From Ophiocordyceps camponoti-saundersi (nom. inval.) (Eukaryota > Ascomycota > Sordariomycetes > Hypocreales > Ophiocordycipitaceae): a DNA stretch of 25,990 nucleotides. Positions 1-10,020 of the stretch are shown in pieces (position 1 is the first letter of the stretch; each line of letters starts with the position of its first letter). The stretch lies in the NCBI GenBank assembly GCA_003339415.1, contig PDHQ01000410.1, positions 1 to 25,990 of the forward strand, written 5' to 3'. A program made the position numbers and the translations under genes. The notes under the pieces were generated by a model that saw only the letters and a program-made list of their open reading frames with translations, had not been told where the DNA came from and ran no database searches.

Positions 1-113
<113 letters not shown>

Positions 114-376
114 TTAGCTAACTCTTATTATATAAAATCCGCTAAAGCTATTAAAATTATAATAGTATAGAAGGTAGCGTAGCTTAGCTTATAGTAAAGG
201 CTATATATTTTTATAAAGTAGCTTCTAATATATAGGAAAATAACTAATATTAAATAATTAATAATTAAATAAAAAAACTTTTTTTTTCTTAAAAATATTA
301 ACTAAGTAACTAAAAAACCTCTTATAATAAATACTTATTAAATTTCTTTTAGTAAAATAAAGTTAACTTAATAAAA
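114..376. other. AT-rich intergenic remnant, no gene seen
   Basis: Very AT-rich sequence between the left microsatellite and the target duplication of repeat A copy 1. Stops are dense in all frames and CA/TG is absent, as in RIP-saturated DNA. Removing repeat A copy 1 would join it to the sequence after 2334. I recognise no domain, RNA or terminal repeat in it. Confidence 0.6.
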
Positions 377-392
377 TATTAAATATAAAAGT
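377..392. repeat. Target-site duplication, repeat A copy 1 (left)
   Basis: The 16-bp sequence TATTAAATATAAAAGT occurs here and again at 2319-2334, directly flanking repeat A copy 1. It is exact at both sites. Its length suits LINE-type target-primed integration better than the 4-6 bp made by LTR elements. Confidence 0.75.
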
Positions 393-2318
393 TAATAGCT
401 AACTTTTATATATTTTATAAACTCTGCGCTTATAGCGACGTAGATACGGACTTTTTATTCTTATATTATAAGCAGACTCCGCTCCTTTTATTACCTTATA
501 GTAATAGCTAGCCGCGCCCGGAGTAACTTTAAGGGAGAGGGTAACGCTATATAAGTTAATCGTAACCGCGAAAATTTTTTACTTAGAATATAGCTTTACT
601 CCGAATCGTAATAATCTTAAACTTAAAAATTTATTATATTTATTACCTTATTAAAAGCTAAGATAAGTATTAGTAAGATTATTTTAAAAGATATTTTTAT
701 CTTTATATAAGTAATTATTAAATAAATAGCGGAGTTTAAGTAATTATTAAATAAATAGCGGAGTTTAAGTAATTATTAAATAAATAGCGGAGTTTAAGAG
801 GGTTTAAGAAGGTACCCCCCTTACTCTAACTCTATTAGTTAATAATATCTTTTTAGCTATTATAGCCGCGGTTTCCTTTTTTTTATAGCTTTAAGGGGAG
901 TAAAACCTTTTTAATATAAGCTATAATTATAGCTAAAGCGCTAAAAAAAACTATTAAAAAGTAAGTTTTTAAGTAATATAAGTAATAGCTTATAATTTAT
1001 TTTAATTTTATAATTACTTTACTCCGAGTTTAAAGCTTTAAAATAATTATAATAAATATTAATTATAAACTTTATAAATAAGGCTAAGCTTTTATAATAA
1101 GGAAACTACTTAGCGGCGATATTATAATAATATTTTAAAATATTATTTATAAGCTTTAGTTTAATTTAAGGTAGCTTTATATTATTTTTAGAGAAAAGGT
1201 ACGCTTAATTAGCGGAGGTTATATTCTTATTGTAAAAAAGGTATTAGCGTAAGCTTTATAATAAAGTAGTAAGGAAGCCTTTTAAAAGAAAATTAAATTA
1301 TTAAATAGAATCTTAATAATATAATTATATATAAAAAGATATTATTCTAATATTTAGTAAAGTTTTTTAGTAATTATTATTAATAATATAGTAAATATAA
1401 ACTAAATTTATAATAAAAGTATAATAATATAAGCGGAGATTTTTAACGCTAAAGTATATATATTAAAAGTCTAACCTTAGTAATATTTTAAATATTATTA
1501 ATTTAAATATATTATTAAATATTATATAATAAAGCTATAATATAATAAATATTTTATTATTTTATATATAAAAAATAAATTTATTTACCTTATAACTTAT
1601 AAAAAAAACTATATTATTACTTTTTTTATTAAAAATTTTACTTTAAGTAAAGTTAACTTTATCTTAAAATAAAAGCGGTATAGGATTAGGTAAAGAATAT
1701 ATATATTACCTAACCTTAAAAGTTTACGGACTAAAACTCTATATATATTACCCCTCCTTTTCCCCTTTTAGCGCTAACTAAAAACTAATAATAGCTAGGG
1801 CGGAAATACTAAAAAGCGAATATAATAGCACCTCCTCCTCTAACTTTAACTTTATACTTATTTATAATTTCGCTACGATAATTTAGCTATCTTTCGAAAC
1901 TAGCTATTATAAGGTTTATTATAAAATAATAAAACTTTTATATATTCCTAAGCTATACTAATAAGGTTTTAATAAATTAGATTATTAAGATTATTTTAAT
2001 TAATTATAAGAATTTAGTTTATAGTAATAATAATAGCTAGGAGGATAAGTAAGCTATATAAACTTTATACTAAACTTAGTTTATATATATTCTTATTATC
2101 GCGGAGTTTATTTTAGGGGAAATATTAGCTTTTAAATTACTAATTAATACCTAACTTATTAAATATATAAAATACTAAGTATAAGCGGGGTTTAACTTAA
2201 AGCTAAAGTAACGCTTAAAGGGAGGGTTTTATTTTAAGTTTTCTGGTTTTTCCCCCTTTTAGAATATATATAAGATAGTTCTAAGCTATATAAGGTATAC
2301 TAGCGTATAAATTATTAT
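393..2318 (+). mobile_element. Repeat A copy 1, LINE-like retroposon of unknown family
   Basis: One of three dispersed copies of the same element (others at 10656-12518 and about 23411-25299). Homology starts around 408 with a TATATTTTATAAACTC-type sequence and ends in an (ATT)n tract. The copies can be followed along their whole length and differ almost only by C/T and G/A transitions, the mark of RIP. This copy is the most AT-converted: blocks that are GC-rich in copy 2 (for example near 10935-10965) are nearly all A/T here. It carries an internal 29-bp triplication that copies 2 and 3 lack. All frames contain many stops and I recognise no protein. The tail and the 16-bp target duplication favour a non-LTR retroposon on the plus strand. 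It may be non-autonomous, since 1.86 kb is short for a full LINE and all copies share the same 5' end. Confidence 0.85.
709..795 (+). repeat. 29-bp tandem triplication inside repeat A copy 1
   Basis: Three identical 29-bp units lie at 709-737, 738-766 and 767-795, each ending in GCGGAGTTT. The matching place in copy 2 (about 10961-10990) and copy 3 (about 23741-23770) has a single unit. The units are identical base for base in RIP-mutated form. Confidence 0.97.
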
Positions 2319-2334
2319 TATTAAATATAAAAGT
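2319..2334. repeat. Target-site duplication, repeat A copy 1 (right)
   Basis: Exact 16-bp match to 377-392, immediately after the (ATT)n tail of repeat A copy 1. Confidence 0.75.
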
Positions 2335-3801
2335 AATACTTTTATTATTATTTAAGATTATTATATTATTTTTAATACTTTATTTTATTTTTAAAAAAAA
2401 TAAAACTAATAAAAAGTAAATAATAAAAAAGTAAATAAGTAAGAACGAAGTATAATAGTTATTTTATTATATAATATAGATATTTTATATTTAAAATTAA
2501 TAATATTAGAAATTATAAATAAAGATAATAATTTATAGTTTATAAGTAAATATATTAAAATTTAACTTTCCTTCTAGTTAAAACTTAAAGAGAGAATCGA
2601 ACTCTTATTAAAATAAATAATATTTTATATTATTTATTTTTTTTTCGCTTATATCTATATCTTAAGTAATAGAAATAAAATCTAATATAAGATACTAAAC
2701 TATACTAGGAAGGTGACCCCCCTCTTAAATATATAATTATTTTAATAAGTTACTTTTATACCGAACACCTCTTTTTATTATACTTTTTTATATACTTATT
2801 AATATATACCCTTATATATCTTACTAAGATTTCGCTTATAAGAGTTTTTCTCTTTTTTCTTTCTTTTCTCCTTAGCTTAGAATTTTTATTTATAATATTA
2901 ATATTATTATCTATTTAATATATCTTAACTATAATATTATTCTAAGCTTATTTTCCGCTAATAAGCGATTAGGAAATATATACCTTATTTTTATATTTTT
3001 ATATAAAATAGAAAAGATTTTATATATAGTTAAGATTATAATCAGCTTTAAAATATATATTTAAAGCCTTTAAATAAACTTTTAAGCGATTAAAAAAACT
3101 CGCTTTAAAAACGCTAAACTTTATAATAAAATAAGATTTTTATAAAAATTAGATTATAATTATAGCCGCCTTTTTATAAAATATAGCTAATATAATTATA
3201 TTATAAGAATAATATATAAAGATAATATAAATATAAATATAAGTTATAAAACTTTAAGGTTAATTAACTTAGAAAAATTAAAATTTAAATATAAAAAAAA
3301 CTATTAAGAAATATTAATTATATTCAAGATATATAAAAAAAATATTTATCTTAATTAGAAAAGCTATTTAAAATACTTTTATATTAGTTATTTTAGTAAA
3401 ATAGCTAAACCTTTTTTATTTAAATATTATAAAAGTTCGCTATAAAAAATAGGTAAGTTTTTAAGTAAGAAAAAGGATTTTAATATTTTTCTTATAAACT
3501 TAAAAAATTTAATAAAATTTAATAAAATATTTTTTTATAATAAGTAAAATAAGATAAATATATTATTTTATATTTTAAAAAGAAAAACTTATATATTTTT
3601 AAAAACTTAATATAATTTAAAAAATATATCTTTTTTAAATTAGCTAAGATAGTTTAGTATTTAAAATCCGCTTATAAAAATCTAAATAAATTTATAAAGG
3701 CTATAAACTAGCTTTAAAAACTAAACTTTTACTTAATTAATAAATAAAAAATTTAAAAGTTTTTTACTAAGTTTAATTATTTTATATCTAAAACTTAAGT
3801 T
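2335..3801. other. RIP-saturated AT-rich relic, unidentified
   Basis: About 1.5 kb without a recognisable gene. It contains a tRNA-like pair of motifs on the minus strand (2590-2707) and a small GC-richer patch with a run of C near 2717-2724. On the plus strand 3440-3790 reads as Lys/Asn/Ile-rich peptide broken by stops, as RIP makes of almost any former coding sequence. I could not match it to a family. It lies between repeat A copy 1 and the solo LTR and is probably the body of another old transposon. Confidence 0.5.
2590..2707 (-). other. tRNA-like or SINE-like remnant (A-box and B-box motifs)
   Basis: On the minus strand a D-arm-like sequence, TAGTATAGTTTAGTATC (plus coordinates 2691-2707), is followed about 85-90 nt later by a T-arm-like sequence, AGAGTTCGATTCTCT (near 2590-2605). 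That T-arm has a TTCGATT loop and 4-5 possible stem pairs. The order and strand fit a tRNA or tRNA-derived SINE. The spacing is too long for an intron-less tRNA, and the acceptor stem does not pair convincingly. It is best called a candidate degenerate tRNA-derived sequence. Confidence 0.25.
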
Positions 3802-3806
3802 CCCTT
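3802..3806. repeat. Target-site duplication CCCTT (left) of solo LTR
   Basis: The pentamer CCCTT lies just outside one end of the minus-strand LTR and recurs at 4632-4636 outside the other end. Depending on how the shared T is assigned, the duplication is 4 or 5 bp. Confidence 0.55.
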
Positions 3807-4631
3807 AGCTTAGATTAAGTATATATTTTAAAATTATTAATATACTAACCTTAACTCAAGCTTTCTTATAAAGGCTAAAAACTTATATATAATATATAAA
3901 GAATTCTAAAAGTATATAAAAAACGTTATATTTTATTAGAAAAAGGAATCTACTCGCTAAAAAGCTATATAAAATGCTTACTAAAATAATAAAATAATTT
4001 TAATATTATAAAAAAGAAAATTCTAATTATAATTCTAATTATATATTAAAAAAGCTAGCTTTTAAATAATAATAAGAAAAAAGTTTATTAGGAAAATAAT
4101 ACTTATTTTATTTATAGAAAAAAAGACTATATAGCTAAAATTTAAACGCCCCCGCTTAACTTTATTTAATTAAATAACTTTAATTTAGAAAAAAAGTAAA
4201 ATTATTATAAGGCTTTTTAATAATCTTAAAAATATTACTTATAAAATAAAAAATAAAAAGGTTATTTACTATTAATAGTTAAGTTTAAGTTAATAATATT
4301 ATTTTTAATACCTTTAATTTATATAATATTAAAATAAACGCTTATCTCCTAATTAGTTATTATTTTATAAAATAAATAGTAAAGCGCTTAAGCGCTAAGC
4401 TTATTCTTACTTATCTTATCCCCCTTTATAATTTTTAAAGCTATTAAGCTAGCTTAGTTTATAAATACTTAATTATTACTTTAATAATTAATAAATAATA
4501 TTTTCCTTAAGAAATCTATTAAGTAATTAACTATACTTAGGATCTTTTTATTAGCTTATTTTAAATAGCTAAGAAAAGGTTATTATTTAATTATATAGCT
4601 TAAAAACCAATTTAGCTAAATAACTTACTTA
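3807..4631 (-). mobile_element. Solo LTR (about 825 bp), same family as the gypsy 3' LTR
   Basis: The reverse complement of this stretch aligns end to end with three plus-strand pieces: 16158-16341, 23263-23410 and 25319-25860. The alignment continues straight across both places where those pieces are interrupted, so this copy shows the uninterrupted ('empty') state of both insertion sites. The copia site corresponds to the GCTAGC at about 4448-4453, and the repeat A copy 3 site to about 4290-4325. It has no internal domain attached on either side and is flanked by CCCTT, as expected for a solo LTR left by recombination between the two LTRs of one element. Differences from the plus-strand copy are mostly C/T and G/A. 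Confidence 0.75.
4383..4396. repeat. 14-bp perfect palindrome conserved in the LTR
   Basis: AGCGCTTAAGCGCT is a perfect palindrome. The same 14 bp occurs in the other copy of the LTR at 23319-23332. It kept its GC content in both copies while neighbouring sequence drifted. It may be a promoter or protein-binding site in the LTR, but it contains no CA or TG and so was simply less exposed to RIP. Confidence 0.6.
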
Positions 4632-4636
4632 CCCTT

Positions 4637-7200
4637 ACTAAATACTCGCCTTTAATCTTATTATTAGAGAAGCCTTTTTTTACTAAAAGTTTAGATCTAG
4701 CTATTTAAGCAGACGCTAAATATCGGAACCGCTTTTTTTTATTAAGATAAGCGTAAATATTAGATTTTTTAGCATTTATAAAGGAAAAGAAAACTTTATA
4801 TAGCTTATAAAAAAAGCTAGCTTAAACCTTAACTTTAAATAATTAAGAAACTAATAATATAAATAAAAATATTTTAAAGAAGTAATTTATTTATTAAATA
4901 TAATAAGATTTTTATTATATATAATAAAAAAAGATAACTTTATTAATACTTATAACTTTTATAAAATTAAAAAATAATAATTATTAAACTTTAATTATAA
5001 AATTAAGCTTAGCTAGTTATATATATATAAGATAGGAAATCTTATTTTTTTAAAGAAAAAAGCTGAAATATGTCTCTTATATATATAATATAATTTTTTA
5101 ATTTTTTTATATTTTAAAAGATTCTTTAATAAGAAAAAAGCTTATATATTTATTAATCCCTAACTTAGCTATAATTTTATTTTAAAACTAAAAAAGCTTT
5201 TAAACTTAATAAAACCTTTTTTCTATAAAATATTTATAAAATACCTACCCTTAAAAAAGGAAATTATTAATTATTTACTTAAAATTAAGTTTATTAAGCT
5301 AACTGCTAATTCTTACGCTACCTTGATTTTTTTTACGCTAAAGCTATATTTAATAGCTTTATATTTTTATATTAATTATTAGTAAATAAATAATTACTTA
5401 AAAAGTTAAATCTCGCTTACTTTTTTTTTAAAAAAATATAATATTTAACTATTAAGAGGCAAAATAGTTTTTAAAAATCGATATTATTTAAGCGTTTTAT
5501 TATCTTTACCTTTACCTTAATTTTAAATACCTTATAGCTTTTTATATAAGGTTTAATATATTCCGCTAGCTTATTTTTTTATTTAGCCTTAAGGTAAGGC
5601 TAATTTAGTTTAAAAATTTTATTAACGCTTAATTTTATAATCTCCTTAACTATTATATAAATATATATATTAATAATATATTAATATACTTAAATAGCGA
5701 AGAAAAGATATATTAAAAAGAATATTAGAAAATAATTTAATAATTATATTAAGTAAACTTATAAAAAGATATTTAAAAATTAAAATTTAATATTATAGAA
5801 GTTAATTATTTTAATATAATATTATATATAAGTTAAGAAATAAGCGTAAACCCTTATAAAATATAATCTATTTAAAATTAAAAGTTTTAAGATTTTTATA
5901 ATTATAAAGTTATCCGCTTATTTATAAGATTTTATAACTTTATTAGGTATTTTTATTATTATATTAATACTGCTATTAAGCTTTTAAATTATCTTTTTAA
6001 GAAAAATATTATTTTTAAACTTAGATTAGAGTAAAAGGAAGCTTTTAATAAAATAAAGGAATTAGCTATATAAGCTTTAATATTTACTTTCTTCCGCCTA
6101 AAATTCCTAATACGCTTTAAAACTAACGCTTCCTAAAATATTACTATTAGTATATTTTAGTAATAATAAAATAATTAAATATAAAAGCCTATAAGCTTTT
6201 TTTTAAAAATAATAAACTTAGTAAAATATATTTATTTAATTTAAAATTATAAACTTTTTACTATTATATAAAGCGTAAAGTATTCTTACTTTAAATTACT
6301 TAATTAAAAATTAAATATAATTATAAATAATAAAGCTTTAGTTTATTTTATTATAAAAAGATTACTTTCTATTTACTAAGTTTAATAGTTGAATTTCCTT
6401 ATCTAGTTTAATATTTATTTCCTATATTAACTTAGCTAGCTAAATATAGCTATTAATACCCTTTTATATAAAATAGCTAAACTCCTAACTATTAAAGCTT
6501 ATAAAAAAGAAGAAAAAACGCTTATAATATATTTTTTAAAAAAGCCTTAAATTTAAAGCCTTAACCTTAACTTTTATAATTACCTTAATTTATTTTATTA
6601 AAAACTCTATCTTATTAAGGGTAGAGTTTATATAATTAATTTAGAAAAAGAATATAAGCTAAAACTTTAAATTTTATAGTAATCTTATTATAATACCTAA
6701 GTAAAATAATTAGAAGCGATTCTTATTCTATATTACCTTAATTTAAAATATATATATGCTAGCTATTATTACTTATAATAAATAAAATAAAATAACTTAG
6801 ATATTTTAATAAAGCTATTACTAGCTTAAAATAAGATAAAACATTTATTAATATATTTATAATAATTATAAATATTAAAGAAATAAAATATTATAAAATA
6901 AAACTTTAAGTTTATTATACCTTTTACTTATTTTAACTTTTATAAAGGAATATATTACTTCTTATAAGAAGATAATATTAGAAAACTACTTTAAATATAA
7001 TTATATTTAAACTTTTCTTTATAAACTAAGCTAGATTATTATTATATTATTAAATAAGAAAAATAATATAGCTAAAATACTATAATAAATCAGCTATAAG
7101 TACTTATATACTTATCTAATTACTAAGCAAACTACTTAGTAAAATCCGCGATAAATTCTTATATAAGCAGAAAATATTACTTATATTAGTAAGCTACCTA
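4637..7200. other. 2.5 kb RIP-saturated AT-rich tract, unassigned
   Basis: No recognisable domain, terminal repeat or RNA on either strand. The sequence is A/T homopolymer-rich with only scattered CA/TG. Read on either strand it gives Lys/Asn/Ile/Tyr/Leu-rich peptides with frequent stops, which is what RIP leaves of a transposon. It does not align by eye with the gypsy, copia or repeat A sequences in this window. It may be a fourth family too eroded to name. Confidence 0.5.
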
Positions 7201-7210
7201 AATAAGGTAT

Positions 7211-7429
7211 AAAATACTAATATTTAAATATTTAAGTATTTTATATATATACTTAATAAAGGTATTTTAATTACCTAAGCGGATTTCCTATTTAGGAAAT
7301 CTTATACGATGAATATTTAATAATACCTTAGTATCTTATAAGTACTAAGTACTTATATTTATTAAGCTTTAAAGCGTATAAAGAAATATTAAAACTTTAA
7401 AGTAACTTTTCTTAATATTTAAGAAAAGT
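7211..7429. repeat. Cluster of perfect inverted repeats (hairpins)
   Basis: Three perfect hairpins follow one another. 7282-7301 has 9-bp arms GATTTCCTA/TAGGAAATC and a 2-nt loop. 7338-7356 has 8-bp arms ATAAGTAC/GTACTTAT and a 3-nt loop. 7405-7429 has 11-bp arms ACTTTTCTTAA/TTAAGAAAAGT and a 3-nt loop. A weaker AT palindrome lies at about 7211-7242. They stand just before the GC-richer island and may mark the terminal region of an element. Confidence 0.7.
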
Positions 7430-7490
7430 ATATAGCTTTAATAAGCGTAGCCGAGCCTAGCTAAGCCTAGCCGAACTACCCTATACCTAA

Positions 7491-7535
7491 CCGGAGATAC
7501 CGGAGATACCGGAGTTACCGGAGATACCGGAGATA
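7491..7535 (+). repeat. 9-bp tandem array, five units of CCGGAGATA
   Basis: Units start at 7491, 7500, 7509, 7518 and 7527. The third reads CCGGAGTTA and the rest are identical. Arrays like this are common in U3 regions of LTRs. The unit lacks CA and TG, which may explain why it stayed GC-rich. Confidence 0.95.
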
Positions 7536-7699
7536 AGCGGACTTAACGATAAGCGTAACGATCGGGAAATTATATAGCGATCGAAAGAGAGATAAGTTTC
7601 TACGCTTTTATTCGCTACGGAAAAGCGGGGTAAAAGCGGGGCAGATAAGAAAACGGAATTTTACTCGCTATAAGAAGTAAGGTAAAAGTAGGTTTTAGT

Positions 7700-7712
7700 T
7701 TCTAGAAGCTTC
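7700..7712 (+). promoter_or_regulatory. Heat-shock-element-like site
   Basis: TTCTAGAAGCTTC matches the alternating TTC-nn-GAA-nn-TTC heat shock factor consensus, and a further TTC...AGAA follows to 7729. It ends about 45 bp before the TATA box at 7756. Stress-responsive elements are known in some retrotransposon LTRs; that this one worked is inference. Confidence 0.4.
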
Positions 7713-7755
7713 TAGTAGCTTCTATAGAATTAATAAGCGAAGGAAGGAAAAGGAC

Positions 7756-7764
7756 TATATAAGG
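7756..7764 (+). promoter_or_regulatory. TATA box
   Basis: TATATAAGG inside a GC-richer context, followed by about 40 bp of almost pure C/T. This is the arrangement seen at many fungal core promoters. Given how AT-rich the window is, a TATA string alone means little; the pyrimidine tract and the upstream repeats carry the weight. Confidence 0.4.
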
Positions 7765-8110
7765 AGGCTTTCCCTCCCTCTTTTTCCTTTCCTTTTTCTT
7801 CTTCCTTCCTTAAGCTTTTAATTCTAGGTCTCCCTTACCTTAGAATTAGTAATTAATAATAAATATTCTTTTAGCTTACTAATTATCTTTTCTTTTATTA
7901 ATTATTAATTATCCCTTCCTTTATTAATAAGCGTAAGAAGTAATACTTAATATTTATTATTCTTATTAATAGAAAAAGCTTCCTATCGCCTTAAAAGAGT
8001 CTAAAGTAAAAACCCCCCTTCTTACTAACCTTAGTACTAACCTTATATAGTAAGGCTTAGCTAGAATTAAGGGCTCTATTTAGTAATAAGGTTAGGAGGA
8101 AGGAAATACG

Positions 8111-9050
8111 AACCCTTATCCCTTTTAGTATTTATTTACTTATCTTATCTTAGATAAGAAGATAAAGAATAAAAAGGGTAGGGTCCGTAATAAATACTTA
8201 TAAAATATTATTTCTAATACCTTTACTATCTTTTTAATATATTAGATATATAAATTATTAATAACGCTAGCTTATTTATTTAAAGATTTTCTTATAAAAT
8301 TAACTAGTTAATTAATATAAAGTATTATTATAATAGCGCCTTTTATTTCTAAATATAAGGAAATATATTAAGGTTTAGCCTTTATATTATATTTAGGTTA
8401 TTAACCTAAATGTTAAACTTATAAATTAGCCTTATAATTAAATAATAAGGCTACCGTTATCCGGCTTAAAAGCTTATAGCGGAAGGATTAAATAAAACGG
8501 AACAGGAAGGACTATTAAACGGGGAGGCAAATAAGCTTTAAAAGAAAGAGCAGTATATATAGCTATTTAGCACGCTAAAGTGCGGCTTCCTTAAAAGCTC
8601 GCTATACGTAATTATTATTATATATAGCTTAGTAAATAAGTATCCCTTTAACTAATCCCTTAATAAAATTACGTATCTTTTTCTTATAAACTTCTACCCT
8701 TATTTTTAATATTAATAGATTAATTAAATTAATTAGATTAGATTAGATTAGAATAGCTAACTTATAAAACTAGATAAAAAGGATTTAGTAATCTTAAGCT
8801 AGCTTTAGTAAATACTAATAATTTTCGTAATAAGAGCTATAAGTTTAGTTATTAGAATAATAAATATAGGTAATATAATATATAATAAAAAATAAGAAGG
8901 AATATTATTAGTAAATATTAAAGTATATAAAATAGTATTTTAAAAAGTAAACTAATACTTTTCTTATAAGTAAGGAAGCGGAGTAAAAGGCTATATTATA
9001 AGAAGCGTAATTTACTATTTAGTAATAAGCTATAGTTTTCCTTATAACGA
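8111..9050. other. Leader region before gag, no gene seen
   Basis: About 0.9 kb of mixed composition. It holds a perfect inverted repeat at 8392-8410 (9-bp arms TTTAGGTTA/TAACCTAAA) and a GC-richer patch at 8450-8600 with a small GCAC/GTGC stem near 8569-8582. It also has a short run of TTAGA units near 8733-8751. I found no tRNA-complementary primer-binding site and no copy of the LTR present after pol, so the 5' LTR of the gypsy element is not identified. Confidence 0.45.
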
Positions 9051-9194
9051 AAAAAGCGGAATATACCTAGGAACTTATAGCTACGTATACGGACGCCTTT
9101 AAGGAAATATTACGAATAAACCTTATTAAATAAACCTTTACTAAAGCTACGCCTAACTAAGCTTAAATTAACGCGGCCTTTATAAAGTAAAAGA

Positions 9195-10020
9195 AACCTT
9201 AGCCTAAGTAAGATAAATTACTAAATTCCTTTTACTTCTTTATAAATTAGCTAATTTATTAATATAATATTAATAAGCTTTAAGGTAAAGCTAATAATAT
9301 AAATTATATTTAAGTATAAATCCTAAACTATTTTCCTTAAAATAAAATATAGAAAATATTCGCTTTTTAATAATTTAATAGCCTTAGTAGAAAGAGGCAC
9401 CTAAAGGACTTTTTTAACTTCCTTTATTAAACTTTTAGTAATATTTAGAAATAAAAAAAGCTTAAGATAAGCTTTAGACCCTAGTTAACTATAATAAATA
9501 GATATTTAGCGACTTTATTCTTAAATTTAAAAAAGTCCTAATAATTATAGCTAGATTTATAAGTTAAGATAATTTCGTAAAACTAACCTAGCTCTATAAG
9601 GCCTATTCCTTAATATTTCGAAACTTTCTAATTATAATTAATATATTTTACGAATATTCCCCGTTTATTAATTATTTATAAAGCTTTATATAGTTTTTTA
9701 AATAAACTTTACGCTTTTTTAAAGCGGCTAAGAAATACTAACCTAACTCTAATAAATATATAAAAAACGCTAAGAGCGTTCTTATAAACTTAAATATAGG
9801 AAAAGATATAGATAGGAATATTCCAATAAATACTATAAAAGATAAGAAAAAGAAAAAGCTAAAAGGGAAAGATAGTAATTATAATAAAACTCCCGCTTAA
9901 ATACCGCGGAATACCTCTTAATCTAAGTAAGTGAAAAAATTAATACTAGAATAATATAAAATATTAAGCCTTTATATTAAATATAATATAAATATATACC
10001 TTATATATAATTATAACTTT
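9195..10020 (+). pseudogene. gag: Ty3/gypsy gag relic (capsid and CCHC zinc knuckle)
   Basis: Former structural Gag protein, which would have formed the particle that packages element RNA. One plus-strand frame (codons in phase with 9970) can be read from about 9240 to 10014. Its stops are of the kind made by CAA/CAG-to-TAA/TAG and TGG-to-TAA/TAG/TAA-type transitions. The mid part (9500-9760) has the Leu/Phe-rich helical pattern of a retrotransposon capsid, including an FSDFILKFKKVL segment. A Lys-rich stretch (9838-9875) follows, and then a zinc knuckle in which every ligand is now Tyr (9973-10014). The start codon and N-terminus are not identifiable. It is dead: many stops, no knuckle. Confidence 0.7.
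9973..10014 (+). other. Fossil CCHC zinc knuckle (C-x2-C-x4-H-x4-C)
   Basis: In the gag frame, Tyr codons fall at 9973, 9982, 9997 and 10012, which is residues 0, +3, +8 and +13. This is exactly the C-x2-C-x4-H-x4-C spacing of retroviral-type nucleocapsid knuckles. TGC/TGT and CAC/CAT both become TAC/TAT by single transitions at TG or CA, so RIP turns all four ligands into Tyr. The position at the C-terminal end of gag supports it. Confidence 0.7.

Larger units (their letters stand above)
7430..8110 (+). promoter_or_regulatory. GC-richer LTR/promoter-like island
   Basis: This stretch is clearly less AT-converted than its surroundings and is built like a fungal LTR or polymerase II promoter. 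In order it has a repeated GCC(G/T)AGCCTAG-type region (7448-7474), a 9-bp tandem array (7491-7535), a heat-shock-element-like motif (7700-7712), a TATA box (7756-7764) and a C/T-rich tract right after it (7768-7810), typical of fungal transcription starts. It lies 1-1.5 kb before the gypsy gag relic, so it could be part of that element's 5' regulatory region. However, it does not resemble the LTR found after pol. It may instead belong to another element inserted there. Confidence 0.4.

Noticed and set aside
3953..3957. CTCGC at 3953-3957 and 4645-4649 as the target duplication of the minus-strand LTR
   Set aside because: Homology to the other LTR copy continues past 3957 to about 3807, so that boundary would cut the LTR short. 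CCCTT at the homology limits fits better.
2335..7200. Open reading frames giving Lys/Asn/Ile/Tyr-rich proteins
   Set aside because: Such frames arise by chance in A/T-converted DNA. They lack recognisable motifs and consistent starts, and their residue make-up is what RIP produces from any sequence.
8569..8582. Small GCAC/GTGC hairpin as a riboswitch or terminator
   Set aside because: It is a 4-bp stem in a non-coding leader of a eukaryotic transposon with no following U tract. The surviving CA/TG is explained by the GCA context.
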